From positions 102,144-166,143 of the forward strand of contig NZ_KE383897.1 in the NCBI RefSeq assembly GCF_000422645.1: 64,000 nucleotides of DNA. The letters run 5' to 3'. Source of the stretch: Ferrimonas futtsuensis DSM 18154 (lineage in GTDB: Bacteria > Pseudomonadota > Gammaproteobacteria > Enterobacterales > Shewanellaceae). This document shows positions 16,128 to 23,922 of the stretch, piece by piece (the stretch's first letter is position 1; every line of letters starts with the position of its first letter). A program made the position numbers and the translations under genes. Under the pieces are notes generated by a model. The model saw only the letters and a program-made list of their open reading frames with translations. It searched no databases and was not told where the DNA came from.

Positions 16128-16961
16128 TCAGATTCGGGGATTCTGGCTGTTGCCAGACCATGAGCGGGCATAAACTCCGGGCGGGACGCCCACCACTCGC
16201 TTGAAGTGACGGCTGAAGTGGCTCTGGTCGTAGAAACCGCAATCCAGCCCTGCCTTCAGTGGCGTCAGTCCCATGCGGATCAACCCGGTGGCCATACGGA
16301 TCCTGGCCTGTAACTGGTAGGCGTGGGGCGGAAGGCCAAACTCTTTGCGAAACTGCCTGAGCAGGTGGAAGGGGCTCAGGCCTGCCACTGTGGCCAGGCG
16401 TTCCAGGTCCACATCCTCGGCACAGTGGGCATCCAGGTACTCCTTGGCCAACAGCAGTTGAGGCCTTGGACTCCGCTGTTCGGCCACCCTCTGACGGCCA
16501 TGGCGGCTCATCAGTTGGACCATCACTGAATAGAGCAGGGATTGCCTGAGCAGGGCGCTGGACTCAGATTTGAAGGCATCGAAGGTCAGCTTGAGCTGCC
16601 CGGCCAGGGTGGGGTCCCGCACCACGGGTTCGCAGAAGTAGGGCGCGCCCGGATAGCCAAGTTCTTTGCTCAATGCTTCAAACTGCTCGGGGGTGGGGTA
16701 CATGGCCTGATAGGACCAGCCTCCCTCGGTGGCGGCGCAACCATTGTGCACCTCATCGGCGTTCACCAGGATGATGGTATGAGTGGGCGCCACATGATTG
16801 CCGCCACTGCGAAAAAAACGTTGGGCGCCGGTTTCGATGATGCCAACGGTATAGCCTTCATGGGTATGACGGGAGAAGTTCTGCTTGTGGTAACGAGCAT
16901 GCAGCAGTTCCAGACCTCCCAGGTCCGGACAGTGTCGATACTCTGCCTGCTCTTTGCTCAT
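16128..16961 (-). CDS. AraC-family transcriptional regulator of azlCD
   Basis: 277 residues from ATG 16961; a GTG at 16973 is the alternative. The N-terminal half is a cupin-like AraC-binding domain (HTHEGYTVGIIETGAQRFF, residues ~32-50). The C-terminal ~95 residues carry two helix-turn-helix motifs (LATVAGLSPFHLLRQFRKEFG and AGLDCGFYDQSHFSRHFKR). This domain order is typical of regulators sitting directly upstream of azlCD exporters, so it probably activates the operon in response to an amino acid or analogue. That role is inference from context. Confidence 0.9.
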   Translation of the reverse strand: MSKEQAEYRHCPDLGGLELLHARYHKQNFSRHTHEGYTVGIIETGAQRFFRSGGNHVAPTHTIILVNADEVHNGCAATEGGWSYQAMYPTPEQFEALSKELGYPGAPYFCEPVVRDPTLAGQLKLTFDAFKSESSALLRQSLLYSVMVQLMSRHGRQRVAEQRSPRPQLLLAKEYLDAHCAEDVDLERLATVAGLSPFHLLRQFRKEFGLPPHAYQLQARIRMATGLIRMGLTPLKAGLDCGFYDQSHFSRHFKRVVGVPPGVYARSWSGNSQNPRI

Positions 16962-17174
16962 TGCTTGTCTCACTGATGACGGCCAACCAGTGTAACCGAG
17001 ATGGTGATGATGGCTTGTACAAAATTGCCGTTGTCTCTCGGGGCTGTCCCATACAGCGAAGACTGGGTTCAGTGACCTCGGCGCGGCTCGGTGAGCCAGA
17101 CTGCGATGGTTACAGAGAGCATGGTCGTAGTAGGATATCGGCGAGAATCAACCCTATTGGGAGCCGGTGAGCTC

Positions 17175-17390
17175 ATGAAACAGTCCCTAGTCCATGTTGC
17201 CCTGGTGGTGCGTGATTACGATGAAGCCCTGGAGTTTTACGTCGGTAAGCTCAACTTCGAACTCATCGAGGACAGCTATCAGCCCGAGCAGGAGTACGGC
17301 ATGGTGGCGGTGTTCGAAGATCTCTACGGTAACCGGTGGGATCTGCTCCAGCTCAATGACGATCACCCCATGGCCCTCCGCCAAGGCTAA
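17175..17390 (+). CDS. VOC-family (glyoxalase fold) protein with internal deletion
   Basis: Only 71 residues. The first ~40 (MKQSLVHVALVVRDYDEALE...YQPEQ) match the start of a common ~120-residue VOC protein. The last ~30 (EYGMVAVFEDLYGNRWDLLQ) match its end, with the middle ~45-50 residues absent and the frame kept. The missing part holds the second half of the first beta-alpha-beta unit, so the protein probably cannot fold as a normal VOC half-dimer. The start may be the ATG at 17175; no strong Shine-Dalgarno is seen. It is probably a decaying gene, though the frame remains open. Confidence 0.7.
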   Translation: MKQSLVHVALVVRDYDEALEFYVGKLNFELIEDSYQPEQEYGMVAVFEDLYGNRWDLLQLNDDHPMALRQG

Positions 17391-17405
17391 CCGGACAAAA
17401 AAGGC

Positions 17406-17939
17406 CTACAGACTCTTTTTTGTCTCCTCAATCAGCCGTTGCCATTGAGGGTACGCCATAAAGCTCTTGCTCAAGTTGCCCCAGGGCGCCATTGCCTCAC
17501 CTTGCAGAGCCAGGCTGTCTTCGGCTCCTGTGTGCAGCAGGTAGAGATAGTAGAAGGCTGAGGCGCGATAGTTTGCGGCGCAGTGGATCAGTACATCTTT
17601 GTCCTCGTTGGCATCCATCACCTTTAGGAATTGCTGGACATCCTTCACGGTCGGCTGCTTCCAGTCCACACCGATGTGGGCGTACTCCATGCCCGCCTCG
17701 GTCACCAGCTTGCCCTCATTCTCCAGACCCGTTGGATTTCCCGCAGGGATCAGATTGATCACCAGATCCACTCCGGCTTGCTTCAGAGCTGGAAACTGCT
17801 GCGGAAGGGGCAGGCCTGAGGTGATCACCCGTTCAGAGGGAAATTGGACCGCTTTGACCTCTGCCAGTGCCTCGGGCTGGATGGCGGCGTGTGCCCCGGC
17901 GGATGCCAGCAGAGTGCCCAGGACTACTTTTTTGATCAT
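17406..17939 (-). CDS. Secreted tyrosine-phosphatase-like (beta-lactamase hydrolase-like) protein
   Basis: 177 residues from ATG 17939, which is preceded by GGAGGA. A signal peptide with cleavage near SAGAHA is evident, so the protein is periplasmic. The rest resembles the cysteine-phosphatase fold of the BLH/DUF442 group: an early SGLP segment, VDLVINLIP, and a P-loop reading HCAANYR. Spacing from Cys to Arg is four residues, where classic PTP loops (HCxxGxxR) have five, so phosphatase activity is uncertain. Shewanella-type genomes carry similar proteins of unknown role. Confidence 0.75.
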   Translation of the reverse strand: MIKKVVLGTLLASAGAHAAIQPEALAEVKAVQFPSERVITSGLPLPQQFPALKQAGVDLVINLIPAGNPTGLENEGKLVTEAGMEYAHIGVDWKQPTVKDVQQFLKVMDANEDKDVLIHCAANYRASAFYYLYLLHTGAEDSLALQGEAMAPWGNLSKSFMAYPQWQRLIEETKKSL

Positions 17940-18366
17940 CTGTTTATCCTCCAGAGTGTTAATCACAACTTACCTCAGTCCTTTAAGCCGGCAATGGGGA
18001 AAGTGTCAGCATCTGTTAAAGGCCGCAGGACTCAGATCACGCCCCGGCGTTTCTCCTTGGCACAATACGTGCGAAAGAGCGCTTCGACTTGGGGCCACGT
18101 CTATCTGCGTCGAAGCAGGGGAGGGTATCGGTCAGGGCATGGTGATAACCGCAACCATCCTAAGGATTATCCGAGTTGCTGCTTGTCTGCAGGTGATTAA
18201 TTTACAGCCACTTTCCTCTGCGGAGTAGGGGATAAAGCCGGTGGATGCTGGTGTATTCCAAATAGGCTATCAACCCATAGAAATAAATCATAATGCACCG
18301 TTCTGGCCTGGGAAAAGGGCTGTGTTAGTCTGCTGTTATATCGATGTTTGTTCAGTGAAAGTGCCG
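17940..18366. other. Intergenic, divergent promoter region
   Basis: About 430 bp between two divergent genes. No RNA gene or convincing coding frame is seen. An upstream extension of the next gene's frame to 18241 contains cysteine-rich, low-likelihood sequence and is not accepted. Confidence 0.55.
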
Positions 18367-18933
18367 ATGAAGCTGTTTACCGATGACCGCAAGCTGTCCA
18401 TTCTCCACAAGGGTGAGGACCTGGTGCCTCCGGGGTCCATGTTGAGCCAGATAGCCTTTGCTCCCATGCGAGAGCCGTTGGACAGAGAGGTGGTGGCCTA
18501 TTTGGAAGCGACTATGGGAATTCGCTTTCCTTTGTTGATACTGGATTTTCTGGAGCAGTGTGGTGGCTATGAAGCCAGCACCAAATATGTCTATCCCAGT
18601 GCGCTGGGTAAGGCGTTCAAACCGGTCGGCATCGAATTGCGTTGCCCGGACCGTCATTGTTTCTTTGATCTGTCCTGCTTTCAGCAGCCGGATCTGAACC
18701 CGTTCGCCACTCTGGCAGCCTGTCTTCCTGCCGACTTTGTTCAGGACCATGAGCTGCTTCTGCGCAAGATGATTCCCCTGGCCTGGGACAACGGGTTCCT
18801 GCTGTGTCTGGATTTCAGCCGCAACCCCTGCGAGCCGGCCATCGCCTTTGTGGATCCCAAGGCTCCGGTGATTCACCCTATGTTCCTCGATTTTATCGAT
18901 TTCGTGCTCAGAATCGGTTATCTCGAACACTGA
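18367..18933 (+). CDS. SMI1/KNR4 (SUKH)-like protein
   Basis: 188 residues from ATG 18367; the GTG at 18358 is an alternative. The segment IRFPLLILDFLEQCGGYEAS resembles the helix-GG signature of SUKH proteins, and the later LLCLDFSRNPCEPAIAFVDP followed by FLDFIDFVL matches the family's closing strands and helix. In bacteria such proteins often serve as immunity proteins of polymorphic toxins. No toxin gene is adjacent, so it may be an orphan or have a housekeeping role. Sequence similarity is by pattern only. It ends at a strong terminator. Confidence 0.6.
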   Translation: MKLFTDDRKLSILHKGEDLVPPGSMLSQIAFAPMREPLDREVVAYLEATMGIRFPLLILDFLEQCGGYEASTKYVYPSALGKAFKPVGIELRCPDRHCFFDLSCFQQPDLNPFATLAACLPADFVQDHELLLRKMIPLAWDNGFLLCLDFSRNPCEPAIAFVDPKAPVIHPMFLDFIDFVLRIGYLEH

Positions 18934-18947
18934 GATTGAAACGTGAA

Positions 18948-18973
18948 CAAGCCCGGCACTGCCGGGCTTGTTT
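18948..18973 (+). terminator. Rho-independent terminator
   Basis: CAAGCCCGGC (18948-18957) pairs with GCCGGGCTTG (18961-18970) over a 3-nt loop, followed by TTT. It lies between the SMI1-like gene and the convergent lemA remnant and could serve both strands. Confidence 0.8.
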
Positions 18974-18991
18974 GATCCACTGTTGCCAAGG

Positions 18992-19358
18992 TTACAGGTT
19001 GGGCTTGTAGTCAAAGCCCGCCTGGGCCTGCGCATCGGTGAAGCTGTTGATGGGCTGCTTGCGGTTCAGCATGGCGTTTATCAGGGAGCCGGGGAACATC
19101 TGGATGCCGTTGTTGAACTCTTCCACGTTACGGTTGAAGATGCGGATGGCGGCGCCAACCTGCTCCTGCTGCTCGGAGATCTCCGCCATCACCTTGAGGT
19201 AGGTGTCGGAGGCTTTCAGGATCCGGATAGGCTTCCACGGCCACCCTCAGACCCTGCAGAAGCCCTGCGGTGTGCTTCTCTGCCTGTGCCAGTTTGGCCG
19301 CATCCACTCCCCCCTGACCCAGCTCGTTGATGGCCGTCACCCGTTTGTTGTGGCTCAT
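18992..19358 (-). pseudogene. lemA: LemA-family gene, N-terminally truncated and frameshifted
   Basis: Read on the minus strand from ATG 19358 (good AAAGGAG upstream), one frame gives MSHNKRVTAINELG...LRVAVEAYPD. The next expected residues, LKASDTYLKVMAEISEQQEQ, continue only in another frame: removing a single C from the GATCC run near 19222 joins them. The joined product ends RIFNRNVEEFNNGIQMFPGS, a classic LemA C terminus. The usual N-terminal membrane helix and first helical half are absent. So the gene is both truncated and frameshifted; a sequencing error could explain the shift but not the truncation. Confidence 0.75.
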
Positions 19359-19627
19359 GAAACTCCTTTCAACGTGCTTCGGAGTGGGGTGGGACGGTTT
19401 AACGCTTTGAGGAGGCGACAATAATACCTAAAAACTACTGTAACTAAACAAGAAATGTAAATACCACTCAGCCGGAAATTCAAAACCGGGCGTTCGCCTT
19501 GATTGGTGCCGAAAATCCCGGCAGTTGAGTAAAATGGGTGAAGTGGTCTGATGAAATCGGTCCCGCTGATGCAGTAGAGTGGTCCCCCACATACCTCCTT
19601 TGAACCCCAGGCAATAGGACACCCGTC

Positions 19628-20443
19628 ATGACATCCATCACCATCCGCGGCAATGAGTTGAGCTATCTGGACAAGGGCCAGGGCCCAGTGCTGCTGTTCG
19701 GCCACAGCTACCTGTGGGACGCGGCCATGTGGGCCCCGCAGATAGAAGCCCTGAGTCAGCACTACCGCTGCATCGTACCGGACCTCTGGGGACACGGCGC
19801 GTCCGGTGCCATTCCTGCCGAGACGCGCAACCTCAAGGGCATCGCCGAAGATATGCTGGCACTGATGGATGCCCTGGAAGTGGAGCGTTTCTCCATCGTC
19901 GGGTTGTCCGTGGGGGGCATGTGGGCCACCGAGTTGGCGCAACTGGCGCCCAGCCGCATTCAGAGCCTGGTGCTGATGGACACCTTTGTGGGCCTGGAGC
20001 CGGAAGTGACCCACAAGAAATACTTTGCCATGCTGGCGGCCATCGAAGAGACCCGTCAGGTGTCGGCGCCGCTGCTGGATCAGATTGTGCCGCTGTTCTT
20101 TGCAACTGACGTGGCAGAGCGCCACCCGGAATTGGCACAAGGGTTCCGTGACAGTCTGGCGAATCTGCCGGAGTCCCGTATCGATGACATCGTTCGCATG
20201 GGCCGCATCATCTTCGGTCGCCGGGATCAGGTGGACTATCTGGCCAAGCTGGCGCTGCCGGTACTGATCATGGTGGGCCAGGAGGACAGGGCACGCACCG
20301 TGCTGGAGAGCTATCTGATGCTGGATGAGATCATCGGTGCCCAGATGGTGGAGATCCCCAAGGCGGGTCACATCTCCACCCTGGAGAATCCGGAGTTTGT
20401 AAACCGACACCTGTCGGCGTTTTTTGAGCGGGTGTATGGCTGA
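19628..20443 (+). CDS. Alpha/beta hydrolase
   Basis: 271 residues. The nucleophile elbow is GLSVGG with Ser94, the oxyanion strand is VLLFGHSYLWD, and the catalytic His is in KAGHISTLENP near the C terminus. The lid region (~125-200) is helical. The layout is like haloacid/haloalkane or lactonase-type esterases such as 3-oxoadipate enol-lactonase relatives, but the substrate cannot be told. It is monocistronic: hairpins follow it and the divergent lemA remnant precedes it. Confidence 0.87.
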   Translation: MTSITIRGNELSYLDKGQGPVLLFGHSYLWDAAMWAPQIEALSQHYRCIVPDLWGHGASGAIPAETRNLKGIAEDMLALMDALEVERFSIVGLSVGGMWATELAQLAPSRIQSLVLMDTFVGLEPEVTHKKYFAMLAAIEETRQVSAPLLDQIVPLFFATDVAERHPELAQGFRDSLANLPESRIDDIVRMGRIIFGRRDQVDYLAKLALPVLIMVGQEDRARTVLESYLMLDEIIGAQMVEIPKAGHISTLENPEFVNRHLSAFFERVYG

Positions 20444-20464
20444 GCATAAGCCATCTGTATACGG

Positions 20465-20524
20465 CTGCCTGCGCAGGCAGGTGTTCTATAAGCAATTCCT
20501 AATAAGGCCACCCTGCGGGGTGGC
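20465..20524 (+). repeat. Two adjacent hairpin-forming palindromes after the hydrolase gene
   Basis: CTGCCTGCGCAGGCAG (20465-20480) is a perfect 16-bp palindrome. GCCACCC (20507-20513) and GGGTGGC (20518-20524) form a second hairpin over TGCG. Neither has a real T-tract, so they are weak terminator candidates or REP-like elements. They lie at the edge of the lower-G+C segment. Confidence 0.5.
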
Positions 20525-20742
20525 TAAACAGGTGAGGTGTGTCTCCGTCCTGGTTGATTGAGTCTTTACCCGTCAAACGATCATTTTATGGAATACCATT
20601 CAATGGCCGTTTGGGCGCCAGTAGCGGTCACCCAGTGTCTATGAAAATCGGGGCTATTCACATCCGCGATGGCGAGTCCATAAAAGCAAAGTGATAATGA
20701 CCGTTGCTGTGGGTGTACCGTCTGGGCTGCTAAAGGGGGTCG

Positions 20743-20844
20743 GTGACTAACGTTGCACTGGATGCCGGTTTTGAAAGTCCGAGCGCATTCATTCAAGCAT
20801 TTCGAACTGTAACCGGTAAAACGCCAAGTCACTTTCTTAGTTGA
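20743..20844 (+). pseudogene. C-terminal remnant of an AraC-family regulator
   Basis: A 33-codon frame with no proper start encodes VTNVALDAGFESPSAFIQAF and ends GKTPSHFLS. This is the second helix-turn-helix of an AraC regulator and its natural C terminus. Upstream, the likely continuation (LLKGVG) is in another frame, so the gene is truncated and frameshifted. Just after its stop, GGAGG and ATG at 20857 begin a reading frame that stops after ten codons, perhaps the start of a lost neighbour gene. Confidence 0.65.
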
Positions 20845-20966
20845 GATGGAGGATCAATGTCACCCTTGTGCCTGAAGTCGCCGTCCTAAAGTTCTTTAAA
20901 GATGTCTCAGTTGGGCACTATGCTTACGCCAGTAATAAGACGGGCTAATTGCATAACATTAGAACA

Positions 20967-22031
20967 TCATCCAGCGAGCCGGTCTCTTTCCGCCTCTAGT
21001 AATGCCCGTTTCCGCTCCAATCCCCAGCGGTATCCGCCAAGACTTCCGTCTCCTCGCAAGACCCGATGGCAAGGAATAAGCACGCCGATACGGTTTTTTG
21101 CACAAGCTGACGCAACCGCCCGAACAGCCTTGGGCTTGTCGATTTTCTTAGCCACCTCGCTATAGCTAAGAACATCACCTTCTCGGATGCTCAACAGAAA
21201 TTTCCATACCTTCATTTGAAAGGCTGTGCCTCGCATATCAAGTGGCAAGTCGGGTCTTGGGGCCCCTTTACTAATATGCTGATTCAATGCTTCCATCCAG
21301 GCATCAAGTTCAGGAGCATCTTGCGCAGGAGAGGTGCTTAATTCAGCTTTAGGAAATTCCGCCTCTAGGTTGGAGATCAGAGACGTTTCATTTTCACCGA
21401 ATTGAACAAAACAGACTCCTTTATCCGTCGCTGCCATGGCCATTAGACCCAGTGCTGTGGTTCGACACGCGTAGGTGATGGTCTCGCCAGCACCGCCTGC
21501 GCGATAGGCCTTGGGCGTCATCCCAATATTTCGGGTCGCTTCGCCGTAGACACGGCTAATGGAGCCAAATCCGGAGGAGAAAATTGCATCAGTTACGCTG
21601 TCACCTTCCTTCAAGGATTGCTTGAAATGTCGCATTCGAACAGCGTCTTGATAGGCCTTAGGTGAAACGCCAAAGGCTTCTTTGAATACTCTTTGTAGCC
21701 TTGATGGAGACAGTCCTGCTAACTCAGCCAAGCTAGCCAGTGTTAGCCGTTCATTAGCATGCTCCTCAATATGGCGGGCGACCTCCACTAATCGAGCTAC
21801 CCGTGGAGTGCCGTCCGTAGCTTGGCAACGCTTGCAAGGCCTGAAACCAGCCAACATGGCGCATTCAATAGTTGGAAAAAATCTTAGGTTTTCGGGCTTG
21901 GCTAGGCGAGCGGAGCAGGATGGTTGGCAGAATACGCCCGTTGTGATAACGCCATAGAAAAACAGTCCATCGAAGGACTTATCCCTTGCCTGTATTGCTA
22001 CTCGCATTAGCTGTTCTGATGGCATCGACAT
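20967..22031 (-). CDS. ada: Ada: bifunctional methylation-repair regulator / O6-alkylguanine-DNA alkyltransferase
   Basis: 354 residues, with all Ada parts present. The N-terminal zinc/methyl-phosphotriester domain has FCQPSC and FRPCKRCQ. The AraC-type DNA-binding domain spans ~85-180, with LASLAELAGLSPSRLQRVFK. The C-terminal alkyltransferase domain contains the active-site PCHR within IPCHRVLRGDGSLGGYRWG. Methylation of the N-terminal Cys turns the protein into an activator of its own gene and other repair genes. Codon use is less G+C-rich than the neighbours and the gene sits in a segment with remnants and repeats, which suggests acquisition by transfer. Confidence 0.95.
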   Translation of the reverse strand: MSMPSEQLMRVAIQARDKSFDGLFFYGVITTGVFCQPSCSARLAKPENLRFFPTIECAMLAGFRPCKRCQATDGTPRVARLVEVARHIEEHANERLTLASLAELAGLSPSRLQRVFKEAFGVSPKAYQDAVRMRHFKQSLKEGDSVTDAIFSSGFGSISRVYGEATRNIGMTPKAYRAGGAGETITYACRTTALGLMAMAATDKGVCFVQFGENETSLISNLEAEFPKAELSTSPAQDAPELDAWMEALNQHISKGAPRPDLPLDMRGTAFQMKVWKFLLSIREGDVLSYSEVAKKIDKPKAVRAVASACAKNRIGVLIPCHRVLRGDGSLGGYRWGLERKRALLEAERDRLAG

Positions 22032-22090
22032 GACGTAACCCTTTACTGGAATTTGACAATACTAGTTGAACTGAGTTCGCGAAGCGTGTC

Positions 22091-22194
22091 CATCCGATTA
22101 TTGCTGAGTAATTTCAAACCAAGCAATTTGTTGCGTTCGGACACCTTGTGCCAGACCAAGCAGCGAAATTGAATTAGAGCGCAATAATCGGATG
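22091..22194. repeat. Perfect 14-bp inverted repeat in the ada-eamA divergent region
   Basis: CATCCGATTATTGC (22091-22104) and its exact complement GCAATAATCGGATG (22181-22194) are separated by 76 nt. Partial complementarity continues inward. The whole ~104-nt unit sits in the intergenic region between divergent genes. It may be a paired operator that allows looping, a long hairpin, or a miniature mobile element. The sequence does not decide between these. Confidence 0.6.
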
Positions 22195-22258
22195 TTTTGA
22201 GTTTTGATCACTCGCTAAGCTGCTTACAACATGTATGAACTTGGGACAGGTACTCACT

Positions 22259-23182
22259 ATGATATCTACGATAAACACATCTATGGGCGCTCGTGAATGG
22301 GTAATGTTGGTCGCTCTATCCATCCTGTGGGGAGGGTCATTTTTCTTCGTCGGTATAGCTGTAGCAGATCTGCCGCCACTTACAATTGTTTTGCTCAGGG
22401 TAGGAATCGCTGCCATAGCGTTATGGAGCATCGCGTTGGTCATGGGGCTGCGCCCACCAAAGAGCTTGGGAGTTTTGGCGGCATTTTTGGGAATGGGGTT
22501 GTTGAACAATGTCATTCCCTTTGTCCTTATCGTTTGGGGGCAAACTCAAATTGCGTCTGGACTGGCATCGATCCTTAATGCTGCAACTCCGATATTCACT
22601 GTAGTTGTCGCTAGCATGTTACTACCTGACGAGCGTGCCAAGCCCTTGAAAATTTTAGGAGTAGTGATTGGTTTTACTGGAGTAGTTGTGATGATCGGTC
22701 TACCCGCTATCGATGGCGACAACAGCTTGCTAGCACAACTCGCTATCATTGCTGCAACTGTGTCCTATGCGTTTGCCGGCGTGTATGGCCGCCGATTCAA
22801 GGCAATGGCTATAAACCCCATAATTACTGCTGCTGGCCAGGTCACTGCATCAGCGCTCGTGTTGGCGCCTATCGTACTGATCATAGACGGTCCTCTTGAT
22901 TTTGCAGTGCCCAGCATGGGGACATGGAGAGCCATCGTTGGGCTTGCTGTCCTCTCTACAGCTGTCGCTTATGTTCTCTATTTCAAAATATTGGAGTCGG
23001 CAGGAGCCACCAATCTGCTATTGGTTACATTGTTGGTTCCCGTCTCGGCGATACTGCTCGGATTACTGTTCCTCAACGAATCATTGGAGGCTGTCCATTT
23101 TGTGGGAATGGCGCTGATTGCTCTGGGCTTATCGGCCATCGATGGGCGGCTATGGCAGCGCAGAATGATTGCGAAGGCCTAA
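22259..23182 (+). CDS. EamA/DMT-superfamily transporter
   Basis: About 307 residues from ATG 22259 (GGGACAGG 8 nt upstream); ATGs at 22231 and 22235 are alternatives. Ten hydrophobic helices in two EamA repeats are visible, with the typical ILWGGSFFFVGIA start and LLVPVSAILLGLLFLNESL near the end. Such proteins export amino acids or other metabolites; the substrate is unknown. It is divergent from ada across the inverted-repeat region and shares its lower G+C, so both probably arrived together. Confidence 0.9.
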   Translation: MISTINTSMGAREWVMLVALSILWGGSFFFVGIAVADLPPLTIVLLRVGIAAIALWSIALVMGLRPPKSLGVLAAFLGMGLLNNVIPFVLIVWGQTQIASGLASILNAATPIFTVVVASMLLPDERAKPLKILGVVIGFTGVVVMIGLPAIDGDNSLLAQLAIIAATVSYAFAGVYGRRFKAMAINPIITAAGQVTASALVLAPIVLIIDGPLDFAVPSMGTWRAIVGLAVLSTAVAYVLYFKILESAGATNLLLVTLLVPVSAILLGLLFLNESLEAVHFVGMALIALGLSAIDGRLWQRRMIAKA

Positions 23183-23326
23183 CCGCCACTGTACAAACCG
23201 ATAGCTTAACGAATAGGCAGGTAGCGCGAATTGAATCGCCCCCAGAACCATAGACACAACTCAGCTTTCCAATGACCGCATCATGTGGCGTTCCCAGTCA
23301 CTTCTCATAATGGCAGTTTGTAAGGG

Positions 23327-23356
23327 ACAGCGCCCAAGTATTATGTTGGGCGCTGT
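23327..23356. terminator. Strong hairpin between convergent genes
   Basis: ACAGCGCCCAA (23327-23337) pairs perfectly with TTGGGCGCTGT (23346-23356) over an 8-nt loop. It lies between the convergent eamA and mscS-like genes. No T-tract follows on either strand, so it may be a factor-assisted terminator or the right boundary of the lower-G+C insert. Confidence 0.5.
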
Positions 23357-23408
23357 ACTCTGACTAAGAGACGGCTGTGTTTGATCTGTATGTCGATATG
23401 ATATGGAG

Positions 23409-23900
23409 CTATTCCGCCTTGCTTTGCGTCGGCATCTTTATTACCGATTTCTGCAAGATCAACGAATTAGGGTAGGTGATCATTCTGTCCCCCTGTCTGA
23501 TGATCACGTGAAACAGAGCGATCTCTTCGATCTCACCGGATATGTCATCGTCTTTGTCTACTACCTTCACGTAGTCACCGACGCGATAGGGAAAGGCGAA
23601 GAAAATGACGAAACTGGCGGTAATGTTGCTCAAAATGGACCACTGGGCAAACAGTGCCACGCCAACCACCGCAAAGATGGAGGAGGCTAAAACGGCCAAC
23701 TGCTCATACTCCACGCCAAGCACCACAAACAGCGCCAGAAGCAACGCCAGTGAGAGTAGGATATTGAGTGTTCTCACCAAGTATCGCACTCGAAAAGGCT
23801 GTACAGACCGTTTTTGCCCGTAGCTTTCGATTCCCCGGGCTACCAGTCTTCCTGCCGTGATGTAGGCGAGAATCAGTACGCCGGCTAATATCCACTGCAT
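23409..23900 (-). CDS. Short MscS-type mechanosensitive channel
   Basis: 163 residues with two hydrophobic helices in the first ~60, then the pore-lining and beta-domain signature of MscS (LASSIFAVVGVALFAQWSIL, FPYRVGDYVKV, TYPNSLILQKSV). It lacks the C-terminal alpha/beta cage of E. coli MscS, as in other short family members. It should release ions on osmotic downshock. It lies 22 nt downstream of the aspartoacylase-like gene on the same strand and may be the last gene of the rimB-rimK operon. Confidence 0.87.
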   Translation of the reverse strand: MQWILAGVLILAYITAGRLVARGIESYGQKRSVQPFRVRYLVRTLNILLSLALLLALFVVLGVEYEQLAVLASSIFAVVGVALFAQWSILSNITASFVIFFAFPYRVGDYVKVVDKDDDISGEIEEIALFHVIIRQGDRMITYPNSLILQKSVIKMPTQSKAE

Positions 23901-23922
23901 TCAGTTTCTCCTTGTCTTGTTA

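Noticed and set aside
18241..18366. Upstream extension of the SMI1-like gene
   Set aside because: Added residues are cysteine-rich and unlike the family, and the region has promoter-like composition.
20507..20990. Possible integron attC-like sites around the ada insert
   Set aside because: Hairpins are present but the conserved attC core sites and an integrase are not seen.
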